Assembly (NCBI GenBank): GCA_020072585.1
Contig: JAIQGL010000035.1
Coordinates: 1 to 63,201, forward strand
Reading direction: 5' to 3'
Origin: Terriglobia bacterium
Lineage (GTDB): Bacteria; Acidobacteriota; Terriglobia; Terriglobales; Acidobacteriaceae
Length of the DNA stretch: 63,201 nucleotides
In this document: in pieces, positions 1 to 10,074 of the stretch
How the letters are laid out: every line of letters begins with the position of its first letter
How positions within the stretch are numbered: position 1 is the first letter of the stretch
The notes under the pieces: model-generated
Database searches by the model: none
Told to the model about the DNA's origin: nothing
Seen by the model: the letters and a program-made list of their open reading frames with translations, nothing else
Made by a program: the position numbers and the translations under genes

Positions 1-1
1 G

Positions 2-3000
2 GGAGAGGTGGGAGGGCGACTGTACCGAACGGGGGACCTGGTGCGGTGGCGGAGGGACGGGACGATTGAGTTTGTGGGACGGAATGACTTTCAGGTGAAG
101 GTACGCGGCTTCCGAATTGAGTTGGGAGAAATTGAAGCGATCCTGCAACAGCAGAGTGGGGTACAGGGCTGTGCGGTGGTAGCGAAGACTGGTGTGAATG
201 GAAGTAAACGGCTGGTGGCATATGTGGTTGGGGAGCGGGACCGCGAAGAGTTACGGCGAGACCTGAAAGGCAAGCTTCCGGCGTACATGATTCCCAATGC
301 CATTGTGGGCTTGCAGGTTTTGCCGTTGACGAGCAATGGGAAGCTGGACCGGCAGGCATTGGAAAAGTTAGAGGATTTGGATTCGGATGATTCAGGAGAG
401 TACTACGAAGCTCCATGCACTGCGGTAGAGGAACAACTGGCAGAGATTTGGGCCGCCGTTCTGGAAGTCGTGCGAGTGGGGAGACACGGTAATTTCTTTG
501 ATTTGGGCGGACACTCACTGCTGGCAATCTCAATGGCATCGAGGTGCCGGAATGTATTTGGACTGGATGTTCCGGTACGAGCGATATTCGAATCACCAAC
601 GATTGCGGAACTGGCAGAGGTAATAGAGCTTGGGTTGAAATCACAGGGAAGGAAACCCGGAGACGACAAAGACACAATACCAACGCAGAGATCTTCGATT
701 TTAAGATCTTCTGCTTTAACACCTTCTGTTTTCCCGCTTTCTTACCAGCAGGAGCAGCTTTGGTTTCTCGATCAGTTCCAGCCGGGCAGCGACTTCTACA
801 ACGTACCCTTAGCCTGGAAACTCAAAGGCGACCTGGATGTCCCCACGCTGGAGCGGAGTCTGCGGGAGGTGGTACGGCGACATGAACAGTTGCGGACCTG
901 CTTTGTGATGGACCAGCAGGAAGGACTGAGGCAGAAAGTTGTTGGGGACAGCCTCGATGTGCGATTGCCGGTAATGGACTCGCGGCATTTAGCGGCTGGC
1001 GAGCGGGAGGAGCAGGCGAAGAAGATTATAGAGGATGAGGCTAGAAAGGCCTTTGATTTAACCCAGGCGCCCTTGTGGCGCGGCGTGTTGGTGCGGACGG
1101 AAGAAAGAGAGCACGTTTTGGGATTCACGTTGCACCACATTCTTTGCGACGACTGGTCCTTGCGAATCTTGATGAGTGAGTGGGGAAAATTGTATGAGGC
1201 ATATGGAAAAGGAGAAGAGTCGCCGCTGCCGGAATTGGAAATGCAATATGGGGAGTATGCGTTAGAGCAGAGGGAAAGGCTGAGTGGAGGAAAGTTCCAG
1301 CAGCAGCTGGACTACTGGAAAGGACAGTTGAAAGGGATGCCGCAAGTGCTGGATTTGCCGGCGGACCACGTGCGGCCCGCACGAGAGAGTTTCCGCGGAG
1401 GAACAGAGCAGCGAATTCTAAGCAGCGCCTTGTTCGAAGGTCTGAATGCGGTGGGAAAAGGGGAGAGGGCCAGCTTATTCATGACGCTGCTGGCGGCGTG
1501 CCAGGTGCTGCTGATGAGGTACACAGGGCAGGAGGATTTTGGCGTAGGCACCGTGGTGTCCAACCGCAAGCGGGCAGAGATGGAACCAATATTCGGCTTC
1601 TTCCTGAATACGCTGGTGATACGCGCGAACCTGGGCGGCGAGCCCACCTTCCGTGACGTGCTGCAGCGGGTGCGGGCGGCGGCCCTGGCCGGGTACGAGC
1701 ATCAGGACGTGTCATTTGAAAAATTGGTGGAAGAATTGGCGCCGGACCGTGATGCCAGCCGCACTCCTATATTTCAAGTGCTGTTCACGACGCTTGGCGA
1801 GCCCGACAAATTGGAATTCGGGGAATTGGAGTTGAGCGGCTTCGAGATCGATACCGGGATGTCGAAGTTTGATCTCGTCGTGAGTGTACAGGAGACTACG
1901 CAGGGCGCAGCGGTTACGATCAACTACTCCATGGACTTATTTGAAGCGGAGACCATTCAGCGGATGCTAGGACATTACGAGCAGTTGCTGAAGGCGGTCG
2001 TGGAGAATGCGGCGCAGCGGGTGTGGAATCTGCCTTTGTTGACTGAGGCAGAGAGGACGCAACTGGAAAGATGGAACCAGACTTCGAGAGACTTTCCGCG
2101 CGACAAGACCTTTGCAGCATTGTTCGAAGAGCATGCAGCCAGCACACCAAACGCTGTGGCGGTGGAGTACGAAGGGCAGGAATTAAAGTATGGTGATTTG
2201 AATCGGCAAGCCAACCGGCTGGCGCATCACCTGCGAGCGTTGGGGGTGAAACCGGACACGCTGGTTGCCGTATGTGTGGACCGCAGCCTGGAAATGATTG
2301 TGGGGCTGCTGGCCGTGATGAAGGCGGGAGGGGCATACGTCCCGATGGATCCTGCGTATCCGCAGGATCGGTTGCAATTCATGCTCGAGGACAGCAGGCC
2401 GGCGGTGTTGTTGACACAAAGCCACCTTCGCGGGTTGTTCACGGAAATCAGAGAGGACCTGAAGTTCATTGATTTGAGAGGCGCAGAGGCGTGGGGTAAT
2501 CAACCTGATTCGAACCCGGAACACGCCACCATCGGATTGACGGCCCAAGACCTGGTGTACGTCATTTACACATCAGGTTCTACCGGGCAGCCCAAAGGGG
2601 TTGCCATGCCGGTAGGCGCCGCAATGAACATGATTGCGTGGCAGATGAATGAATCAGCGTGGGCTGGGCAACAGCGCACTTTGCAGTTTGCCCCATTCGG
2701 TTTTGATGTTTCATTCCAGGAAATCTTCAGCACTCTTTGCGCAGGGGGAACTTTGCTCCTGATTGATGAAGAGAAAAGACGCAATGCCACAGACATGGCC
2801 CGCTACGTGATGGAAAAAGGCGTTCAGCGATTGTTTCTTCCTGTAGTGGGGCTGCAAATGTTTGCCGAGGGCATGGCTGAGATGGGGAAGCCTTTCGATT
2901 GTGCGCTGCAGGAAATCAACGTAGCCGGAGAGCAACTGCGCATCAATGACAAGATAAGGGCACTCTTCAAACGCCTGAAGCACTGCCGGTTGAACAACCA

Positions 3001-6000
3001 TTACGGTCCGACAGAAACGCATGCTGCCAGTGCATTTCATCTGGGCATGGAAAGCGATCGTTGGCCCATGTTGCCGCCGATCGGGCAGCCGATTGCGAAT
3101 GCGCAAATTTACATATTAGATAAGCACGACCAATTTGTTCCCGTGGGAGTAGTAGGAGAACTGTATATCGGGGGAGCGGGCGTCGCGCGAGGGTATTTGA
3201 ACCGTCCAGATTTGACGGAAAAACGCTTCCTGAAAAATCGGTTTGCCAAAGAAGAGGGATCGCGGATGTACCGGTCAGGAGACCTTGGGCGATGGCGGGC
3301 GGATGGGACGATCGAGTTTATTGGACGGAACGATTCCCAGGTGAAGATACGCGGCTACCGCGTGGAATTGGGTGAGATTGAGGCGATGCTGCAACAGCAG
3401 AGTGGGGTACGGGGCTGTGCAGTGGTAGCGAAGACAGGCGCAAATGGAAGTAAAAGGCTGGTGGCATATGTGGTTGGAGAACGGGATTGTGATGAGCTGC
3501 GGCGAGATCTGAAAGGAAAGCTTCCGGCGTATATGGTTCCAAGTGCCGTTGTGGCCTTGCCAGAGTTGCCGCTCTCGGGCAACGGGAAGGTAGACCGGGA
3601 GGCATTGGAAAAACGAGAGGACCTTGGTTCGGGAGCCGAGCACTACGAAGCTCCCGGCAATGCGGTAGAAGATCAACTGGCAGAGATTTGGGCTGAGGCG
3701 CTGGAAATCACGCGAGTTGGGAGACACGATAATTTCTTTGATCTGGGCGGACACTCATTGCTTGCGACATTAGTGGCGACGAGGATGGGAAACACGTTTG
3801 AAATACAGGTTCCCGTACGAGCATTGTTCGAATCGCCCACGATTGCCGAACTCGCAGAGGTGATAGAAGCCGGCTTGAAATTATCGGGAAGGAAATCAGG
3901 AAGCGGCAAGAAAGCAATACGAAAGCCGGTAGTTTCTGGTCCAAGACCTTCTCTTTTCCCGCTGTCATACCAGCAGGAGCAGCTCTGGGTACTGGACCGG
4001 TTCAATCCCGGCAATGCGTTCTACAACATTCCTATGACCTGGAGGCTCAAGGGCGACCTCAATGTTCCCCGGCTAGAGAAAAGTCTGCAGGAGGTGGTGC
4101 GGCGACATGAAATTCTGCGGACCTGCTTTGTGATGGAACACGAGGAACCAAGGCAGAAAGTTGCAGAGGCGACATTCGATGTGCGGTTGCCGGTAGTGGA
4201 TTTGCGGCAATTGGAGCCGGGCGAGCGAGAGGAGGAGGCGAAGAAGGTTGTAGCACAGGAGGCGGACAAGGCATTTGAGTTAAGTCAGGCGCCCTTGTTG
4301 AGGGGAGTGTTGGTGCGGACGCACGAAAGGGAGCACGTGTTGGGGCTGACGCTGCACCACATTATCTGTGATGACTGGTCGTTAGGGCTCTTGATGAAGG
4401 AGTTGGGGAAATTGTATGAGGCGTATGGAAGAGAAGAAGACTCGCCGCTGCCGGAATTGGAAATGCAATATGGGGAGTATGCGCTGGAGCAGAGGGAAGG
4501 GCTGAGTGAAGGAAAGTTCCAACAGCAGATGGAGTACTGGAAAAGACAGCTGGAAGGGATGCCTCAGGTGCTGGAATTGCCGGCGGACCACGTGCGGCCG
4601 GCGAGAGAGAGTTTCCGCGGAACGTCAGAGCAGCGAATTCTGCGTAGCGGCTTGCTGGAACGCTTGAACGCCCTGGGGAGAGCGGAGAAGGCGAGCTTGC
4701 TCATGACGATGCTGGCGGCCTTTCAGGTGCTGCTGATGAGGTACAGCGGTCAGGAGGATTTTGGAGTTGGCACCGTGGTAGCCAATCGTAAGCGGATAGA
4801 GACAAAAGAGCTGATTGGTTTTTTCCTGAACACGCTGGTGATACGCGCGAATTTGCGCGGCGAGCCAACCTTTCGCGAAATGCTGCGCAGGGTGCGGGAA
4901 GCGGTGCTGGGCGGGTATGAGCATCAGGATCTGGCATTCGAGAAGCTGGTGGAAGAATTGGCGCCGGTACGTGACGTTAGCCGCAGCCCTGTCTTTCAAG
5001 TGGCATTTACGTTGCGAAGGTCCATTGAGGGCAAGTCGGAATTAGGCGGGTTGGAGATGGTCCCATTCGAACTGGATCCTGGTACATCTAAGTTTGATCT
5101 CATTATGGGTATAGAAGAAGCCGGGCAGAACGCAGTGATTGGTCTTAACTACAGCAAAGACTTATTTGAGGCGGAGACCATTCGGCACATGCTGGAACAC
5201 TATGAGCATCTTCTGGAAGGAATTGTTGCAGACGCTGACCAGCCAGTTTGGGCGTTGCCCATGATGAGCGAGCTGGACGAGAAGGTCCTGTCCGGCTGGG
5301 ATTGCGCGAAGCCGGCTTCTCCTGAAGAAAAGAACATCATTGAGGTTCTGGAAGCCCAGGCACAGAGCCGGCCGGAAGAACCGGCTGTAATCTTTGGTGA
5401 AGCGCAACTCAGCTATGGGGAACTGAACAGCAGGGCGAGCCAGGTTGGGAGTTATCTCTCCTCCATGGGAGTGGGGCCGGAGTCACTCGTGGGTATTTTC
5501 ATGCCGCCTTCGAAGGAGATGGTGGCGGCCATGCTGGGAGTGCTGAAAGCCGGTGGCGCCTGGCTGCCTCTGGATGTCCTGAACCCGAAAGATCGTTTGC
5601 GGTCCATCATTGACAGTTCAGGAGTTGCCGTCTTGCTGACCGTGGAGAACCTGCGCAAGCGTCTCCCGCAGACCAATGCACGTGTGGTTTGTTTGGATTC
5701 GGAATGGGAGATGATCGGCCAGCACAGCGCGACGAACCCTGATGTTCAGGACAATCCCCGCAACCTCGCTTGTGTCATCTATACCGGCGCCCAGGAGGGA
5801 CACGCCAAAGGCCTGATGCTTGAGCACAGCGCGCTGATGAATCTTATATCTGCATGCGACGCCGCTCATACGGCGAATCAAAATGGGCACGCCAAGATTC
5901 AAGACAATAGCTATTTGGAAATTTGGCGGCGTTTGACATCCAGTTCTTTCCTGGTCTCCACCTCTGCCATACTCACACCCGTGGCAGAAGAAAACAGATT

Positions 6001-6880
6001 CAGGCCACGCGGCAATGCCGCGATCTACCTTCTTGATCCGCACCTCCAGCATGTTGCCATTGGAGTTCCGGGGGAACTGTGGATTGGCGGAGCTGCCGCG
6101 GGCCGCGGTTATCTGGGGCAGCCTTCGCTGACGGCGGAGAAGTTTCTTCCCGATCCGTTTACATCGGAAATGGGTGGACAGATGCGCGGGACCGGAGAGC
6201 GCGCCCGATATAGAGAGGATGGAACTATCGAGCTTATGGGCAGAATTGATGATCGGGTGGAGATCGAAGGCTTCCCGGTGGAACTGGGAGAAATTGAGGC
6301 TGCTCTGGTGAATTGTGAGAGCGTGCAGGAGGCGGCGGTAGTTGTGCGTCCTAATGGCGAACTGGTGGCTTATATTGTAGTCCGCGACGGAAAGAGATTG
6401 GGGCAAAACGAAGTGCGCAGCTACCTTGACGACAAGCTGCCTCTGTATATGATTCCGGGCACTTTTATTACCGTGCAGGAGTTGCCCAAAAATGCCAGAA
6501 ATGAGGTGGATCGGGCCGCGTTGTCTGTTCTGGGCCAGGAGCAATTGACCAGCGAATTTGTGCTCCCGCGAACCGAATTGGAAAAAACCATTGCGGCCGC
6601 ATGGCAGGCCGCTCTCGGCATCGATCAGGTAGGGGTATATGACAACTTTTTTGATCTTGGCGGGCACTCGCTCCGCATGATCCAAATCCATCAGAAGCTG
6701 AGGGCGGAACTTTCGATTGATCTTGAACTTCTCCACCTCTTTCAATTTCCCACCATTGATTCTCTTGTCCGCTTTCTTCAAGCTGGTTACAACTTCGACG
6801 GCAGGTCGCGTGAAACGCGGGACCGCGCGGGACGGCAAAAAAGCGCCATCCAAAAATTAAAAAGGACGCACACACCATGA
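2..6880 (+). CDS. Non-ribosomal peptide synthetase, 5'-truncated (A-T / C-A-T / C-A°-T)
   Basis: Multimodular peptide synthetase cut by the left edge; no true start is in the window. Counting residues from the GTG at base 8: end of an A domain (1-120, YRTGD at 6-10, NGKLDR at 110-115), carrier domain (135-212, LGGHS, Ser170), condensation domain (243-685, HHILCDD at 376-382), complete A domain (700-1200; A3 YTSGSTGQPKG about 854, A5 HYGPTE about 998), carrier (Ser1250), condensation (1316-1755, HHIICDD at 1450-1456), a damaged A domain (1775-2175) and a last carrier (Ser2221). The complete A domain reads by eye as pocket code D-V-Q-F-N-A-H-A-A, one change from proline-type codes (DVQFIAH..); a proline-like substrate is inferred. 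The basic C-terminal tail may dock to the PKS encoded next, whose start overlaps this stop by 4 bp (ATGA). NRPS identity is certain; substrates are not. Confidence 0.97.
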   Translation, partial: GEVGGRLYRTGDLVRWRRDGTIEFVGRNDFQVKVRGFRIELGEIEAILQQQSGVQGCAVVAKTGVNGSKRLVAYVVGERDREELRRDLKGKLPAYMIPNAIVGLQVLPLTSNGKLDRQALEKLEDLDSDDSGEYYEAPCTAVEEQLAEIWAAVLEVVRVGRHGNFFDLGGHSLLAISMASRCRNVFGLDVPVRAIFESPTIAELAEVIELGLKSQGRKPGDDKDTIPTQRSSILRSSALTPSVFPLSYQQEQLWFLDQFQPGSDFYNVPLAWKLKGDLDVPTLERSLREVVRRHEQLRTCFVMDQQEGLRQKVVGDSLDVRLPVMDSRHLAAGEREEQAKKIIEDEARKAFDLTQAPLWRGVLVRTEEREHVLGFTLHHILCDDWSLRILMSEWGKLYEAYGKGEESPLPELEMQYGEYALEQRERLSGGKFQQQLDYWKGQLKGMPQVLDLPADHVRPARESFRGGTEQRILSSALFEGLNAVGKGERASLFMTLLAACQVLLMRYTGQEDFGVGTVVSNRKRAEMEPIFGFFLNTLVIRANLGGEPTFRDVLQRVRAAALAGYEHQDVSFEKLVEELAPDRDASRTPIFQVLFTTLGEPDKLEFGELELSGFEIDTGMSKFDLVVSVQETTQGAAVTINYSMDLFEAETIQRMLGHYEQLLKAVVENAAQRVWNLPLLTEAERTQLERWNQTSRDFPRDKTFAALFEEHAASTPNAVAVEYEGQELKYGDLNRQANRLAHHLRALGVKPDTLVAVCVDRSLEMIVGLLAVMKAGGAYVPMDPAYPQDRLQFMLEDSRPAVLLTQSHLRGLFTEIREDLKFIDLRGAEAWGNQPDSNPEHATIGLTAQDLVYVIYTSGSTGQPKGVAMPVGAAMNMIAWQMNESAWAGQQRTLQFAPFGFDVSFQEIFSTLCAGGTLLLIDEEKRRNATDMARYVMEKGVQRLFLPVVGLQMFAEGMAEMGKPFDCALQEINVAGEQLRINDKIRALFKRLKHCRLNNHYGPTETHAASAFHLGMESDRWPMLPPIGQPIANAQIYILDKHDQFVPVGVVGELYIGGAGVARGYLNRPDLTEKRFLKNRFAKEEGSRMYRSGDLGRWRADGTIEFIGRNDSQVKIRGYRVELGEIEAMLQQQSGVRGCAVVAKTGANGSKRLVAYVVGERDCDELRRDLKGKLPAYMVPSAVVALPELPLSGNGKVDREALEKREDLGSGAEHYEAPGNAVEDQLAEIWAEALEITRVGRHDNFFDLGGHSLLATLVATRMGNTFEIQVPVRALFESPTIAELAEVIEAGLKLSGRKSGSGKKAIRKPVVSGPRPSLFPLSYQQEQLWVLDRFNPGNAFYNIPMTWRLKGDLNVPRLEKSLQEVVRRHEILRTCFVMEHEEPRQKVAEATFDVRLPVVDLRQLEPGEREEEAKKVVAQEADKAFELSQAPLLRGVLVRTHEREHVLGLTLHHIICDDWSLGLLMKELGKLYEAYGREEDSPLPELEMQYGEYALEQREGLSEGKFQQQMEYWKRQLEGMPQVLELPADHVRPARESFRGTSEQRILRSGLLERLNALGRAEKASLLMTMLAAFQVLLMRYSGQEDFGVGTVVANRKRIETKELIGFFLNTLVIRANLRGEPTFREMLRRVREAVLGGYEHQDLAFEKLVEELAPVRDVSRSPVFQVAFTLRRSIEGKSELGGLEMVPFELDPGTSKFDLIMGIEEAGQNAVIGLNYSKDLFEAETIRHMLEHYEHLLEGIVADADQPVWALPMMSELDEKVLSGWDCAKPASPEEKNIIEVLEAQAQSRPEEPAVIFGEAQLSYGELNSRASQVGSYLSSMGVGPESLVGIFMPPSKEMVAAMLGVLKAGGAWLPLDVLNPKDRLRSIIDSSGVAVLLTVENLRKRLPQTNARVVCLDSEWEMIGQHSATNPDVQDNPRNLACVIYTGAQEGHAKGLMLEHSALMNLISACDAAHTANQNGHAKIQDNSYLEIWRRLTSSSFLVSTSAILTPVAEENRFRPRGNAAIYLLDPHLQHVAIGVPGELWIGGAAAGRGYLGQPSLTAEKFLPDPFTSEMGGQMRGTGERARYREDGTIELMGRIDDRVEIEGFPVELGEIEAALVNCESVQEAAVVVRPNGELVAYIVVRDGKRLGQNEVRSYLDDKLPLYMIPGTFITVQELPKNARNEVDRAALSVLGQEQLTSEFVLPRTELEKTIAAAWQAALGIDQVGVYDNFFDLGGHSLRMIQIHQKLRAELSIDLELLHLFQFPTIDSLVRFLQAGYNFDGRSRETRDRAGRQKSAIQKLKRTHTP
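5777..6074 (+). other. Collapsed core of the third adenylation domain
   Basis: Within the first NRPS, the A3 loop reads IYTGAQEGHAKG instead of YTSGSTGxPKG. The distance from A3 to the A6 motif (GELWIGG) is about 98 residues, against about 195 in the intact domain of the same protein. A4 and A5 (YGPTE), which form most of the amino-acid pocket, are absent. A7 is RGTGERARYRED and A10 is degenerate (NARNEVDR). The reading frame stays open and the flanking C and carrier domains are intact, so this is an in-frame internal deletion. Loss of amino-acid activation is inferred. Confidence 0.85.
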
Positions 6881-9800
6881 CCAGAGACGTACTGGACGGA
6901 ATAGCAATCATCGGCATGGCGGGGCGATTCCCCCAGGCCCCAAATCTCCAGCGATTCTGGGAAAACCTCTGCCAGGGAATCGAATCAACATCTTTTTTCT
7001 CTGAAGAAGAACTGGAACAAGCCGGAATCAGCCCTGAGCTGCTTCGCCATCCCAACTATGTGAAGGCCAGGGGAGTGCTGGAAGACGCTGATTTGTTCGA
7101 TGCCGGTTTTTTTGGTTACTCGCCGCGCGAAGCAGAATTGACGGACCCGCAGATACGGTTGTTTCTGGAGTGTGCGTGGGAAGCCCTGGAATCCGCGGGA
7201 TGGAACCCGGACAAATTTTCCGGATTGATCGGTGTCTATGCCGGAATGTCATTCAGCTCTTATATATGGCAACTTGCGGGAGAAGATACGGATGCAGACT
7301 CGGTGGGCGCTTTTCGCTTCCTTATGGGTGGCGCCGAGAAGGACCATCTGGCAACGACACTCTCGTACCGCCTGAACCTGCGCGGCCCGAGCTTGAACAT
7401 CCAGACTGCATGCTCCACCTCATTGGTTGCAGTGCATGCGGCTGCCCGCGCGGTGATGACCTATGAGTGCGATATGGCCATCGCAGGCGGATCTACCGTC
7501 AATGTGCCCCAGCGTAGCGGCTACATGTATGAGCCCGGAGGTATTGCTTCAGCCGATGGTCACTGCCGCAGCTTCGATGCCGAGGCCAGCGGCTCGATAA
7601 GCGGTGATGGGGTTGGAGTTGTTTTATTGAAACGTCTGGAGGACGCGATTGCCGCCGGCGATACGGTGTATGCAGTCATCAAGGGTTCGGCGATCAACAA
7701 CGATGGCCGCCGGAAAGTTGGTTTCACTGCACCCGCAGTGGAAGGGCAGGCAGAAGTCATTGCCCTGGCGCTGGCCGCAGCGGAAGTAGAATGTGAGAGC
7801 ATTGGCTATATCGAGGCCCACGGCAGCGCCACACCTATGGGAGACCCGATTGAGATTGAGGCCCTGAATCAAGTCTATGGCCAGGCCGGCCTCAAGCCCT
7901 CAAGCATTGCCGTGGGATCGGTTAAGAGTAACCTTGGCCATCTGAACGCGGCTGCTGGAGTGGCTGGGTTGATAAAGACCATTTTGGCCCTCCGGCATGG
8001 CTCGATTCCCGCCTCATTGAACTTCCGGCAGCCTAACCCCGCGATTCCTTTCGGGCGCGGCCCTTTCCGTGTCAATCACACGCTCTCGCGATGGCCGGAG
8101 AGCAATAAGCCGAGGCGGGCAGGCGTGAGTTCATTCGGGATCGGCGGCACCAATGCTCATGTGATTCTGGAGGAAGCGCCGGAGATGAAGCCATCAGAAC
8201 CCGCCAAGCCCTGGCAACTCATCACCATCTCCGCGAGGAGCCGCGAGGCGCTGGAGCGAGCTACGGACCAATTAGCCACGCATCTTCTCGAACACCCGGA
8301 ACAGAACTTTGCCGATGTCGCATTCACTTTGCAGGAAGGCAGAAAGGCTTTTGAGCACAGGCGCATGGCTGTCTGTCGCGATGCCTCGGCCGCGGCTGGC
8401 CTTTTGCAGTCCCGGACCCCTTCTCAGGTATTTACCGCTGTCTCAGCGTCGCGGCGGCGTCCTGTTGCTTTCCTGTTACCCGGTTTAGGGGACCAATACC
8501 TGGATATGGGTCGCGGCTTATATGAATCGGAGCCTGAGTTCGCGCGGCACGTGGACCATTGCTCGGAGCTTCTCCAGCCGCTTTTGGGAGTTGACCTGCG
8601 CAAGACCATGTATCCCGATCCAAGAGTGCGGCAGCAGAATGAAGTCAGAACGGAAGAACGTATGAACTTCCGCAACCTGGTGCAGCGTGCGCGCGAAGAC
8701 AATTCCCCAACGTTGCAGGAAATTCACCGCACACTATGGGCGCAGCCCGTGCTGTTTGTCATCGAGTATGCGCTGGCCAAGCTCTGGATGAGCTGGGGGA
8801 TTGTTCCTGAAAGCATGATGGGCTACAGCATTGGGGAATACGTGGCTGCATGCCTGGCCAGCGTTATTTCCCTGGAAGACAGCTTGCATATGCTGGCGGC
8901 TCGGGCGCAGAAAATTGAAGCGCTTGCTCCCGGTGCAATGCTGGCCATCGCAGCGTCAGAAGCAGAAGTCCGTCCGCTGCTCACCCCGGAAATCTCCATG
9001 GCGGGCATCAATGGCAAATCACTCTGCGTAGTCGCGGGTACGCCGGAGGGGGTTGATGCATTGCAACAGCGGCTGGTTCGCGAAGGCGAACTGGTGTGCA
9101 GGCGGCTTCTTGCAACTCACGCCTTCCATTCACCGTTGATGGCGCCGGTGGCCGAGGAATTGACCAGACTTGCGCGGTCCATCCGTTTTAGTCCGCCCAG
9201 AATTCCTTACATCTCCAATGTGACCGGCAAACCGATTACGGATGCTGAAGCTACAGATGCCACATACTGGGCGCGGCATCTGACGCAGCCGGTCCAGTTT
9301 GCGGCAGGCTTGCAGCACATGTGCTCGCCCACCGCACCGGTATTCCTGGAGGTTGGCCCGGGTCAAATGTTAACGTCTCTTGCCGAACAGTATCTTGCCG
9401 GCAGGGGCTTGGCTGACCGGGTTGCGCTGGCCTCTCTGCCGCATGCGTCAGACTCCCAGCCGGATCGCGCTTTTATTCTCAGCACTCTTGGAAATTTATG
9501 GCTCGCCGGCATTGAACCGGACTGGGCCGGTGTCCACCGAGGTGAACGCAGAAGCCGCGTCCTGCTTCCCACTTATCCTTTCGAGCGGCAACGCTATTGG
9601 CTTACGCCACGCAGGCAGCCGCAGCAGAAGCGGGAAGCCGAGCCTGTAAAGGCCGCTACCGCGGCTGCTTCACTCGCGCAGGAGATGGTTTCGTCAAAGC
9701 AAGGCATCAAGCCCGAAGACAACGGTGTGGGAAATTCACGGTCACATCTGGGCGCCGAGTTTGTTGCGCCTGGCAATTCCACCGAGCAAAAGATTGCGGA

Positions 9801-10074
9801 AATATGGGAGGAATTGTTGGGAATCCATCCCATTGGAATTCATGACGAGTTTCTCCGGTTAGGCGGCAATTCGCTGCTGGCCATACGCGTAGCAGCTGAG
9901 CTGCGTGAGGCATTCCAAATCGAGTTTCCTCTTGCGGCGCTCTTGAGATCGTCGACCATTTCTGAGATCGCCCTGTTTGTTGAAGATGCGCTGCTGACCA
10001 TGATCGAAAACATGGATGAGTCCGAACTGTCCGGAATGGAGACAAACGATGTCCGCCCATCCGCCACTGATTGA
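6877..10074 (+). CDS. Type I polyketide synthase module KS-AT-ACP
   Basis: One-module PKS of 1065 residues that would extend the peptidyl chain by a two-carbon unit. The ketosynthase (about 5-430) has Cys179 (TACSTS), His315 (EAHGSAT) and His355 (KSNLGHL). The acyltransferase (about 528-830) has nucleophile Ser651 in GYSIGEY (Tyr where GHSxG is usual) and HAFH at 748-751, the motif of malonyl-type ATs. The ACP (about 965-1040) has LGGNS with Ser999. There is no KR, DH or ER, so the beta-keto group would stay. The next four genes supply an unusual ACP-bound extender, so this AT, or the free ACP directly, probably uses hydroxymalonyl-ACP; that is inference. Translation is likely coupled to the upstream NRPS through the ATGA overlap. 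Confidence 0.95.
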   Translation: MTRDVLDGIAIIGMAGRFPQAPNLQRFWENLCQGIESTSFFSEEELEQAGISPELLRHPNYVKARGVLEDADLFDAGFFGYSPREAELTDPQIRLFLECAWEALESAGWNPDKFSGLIGVYAGMSFSSYIWQLAGEDTDADSVGAFRFLMGGAEKDHLATTLSYRLNLRGPSLNIQTACSTSLVAVHAAARAVMTYECDMAIAGGSTVNVPQRSGYMYEPGGIASADGHCRSFDAEASGSISGDGVGVVLLKRLEDAIAAGDTVYAVIKGSAINNDGRRKVGFTAPAVEGQAEVIALALAAAEVECESIGYIEAHGSATPMGDPIEIEALNQVYGQAGLKPSSIAVGSVKSNLGHLNAAAGVAGLIKTILALRHGSIPASLNFRQPNPAIPFGRGPFRVNHTLSRWPESNKPRRAGVSSFGIGGTNAHVILEEAPEMKPSEPAKPWQLITISARSREALERATDQLATHLLEHPEQNFADVAFTLQEGRKAFEHRRMAVCRDASAAAGLLQSRTPSQVFTAVSASRRRPVAFLLPGLGDQYLDMGRGLYESEPEFARHVDHCSELLQPLLGVDLRKTMYPDPRVRQQNEVRTEERMNFRNLVQRAREDNSPTLQEIHRTLWAQPVLFVIEYALAKLWMSWGIVPESMMGYSIGEYVAACLASVISLEDSLHMLAARAQKIEALAPGAMLAIAASEAEVRPLLTPEISMAGINGKSLCVVAGTPEGVDALQQRLVREGELVCRRLLATHAFHSPLMAPVAEELTRLARSIRFSPPRIPYISNVTGKPITDAEATDATYWARHLTQPVQFAAGLQHMCSPTAPVFLEVGPGQMLTSLAEQYLAGRGLADRVALASLPHASDSQPDRAFILSTLGNLWLAGIEPDWAGVHRGERRSRVLLPTYPFERQRYWLTPRRQPQQKREAEPVKAATAAASLAQEMVSSKQGIKPEDNGVGNSRSHLGAEFVAPGNSTEQKIAEIWEELLGIHPIGIHDEFLRLGGNSLLAIRVAAELREAFQIEFPLAALLRSSTISEIALFVEDALLTMIENMDESELSGMETNDVRPSATD

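Noticed and set aside
5618-6853. 411-codon open frame on the minus strand inside the first NRPS
   Set aside because: It lies wholly opposite a clear NRPS coding frame and shows no recognisable domain; such antisense frames are common in GC-rich genes.
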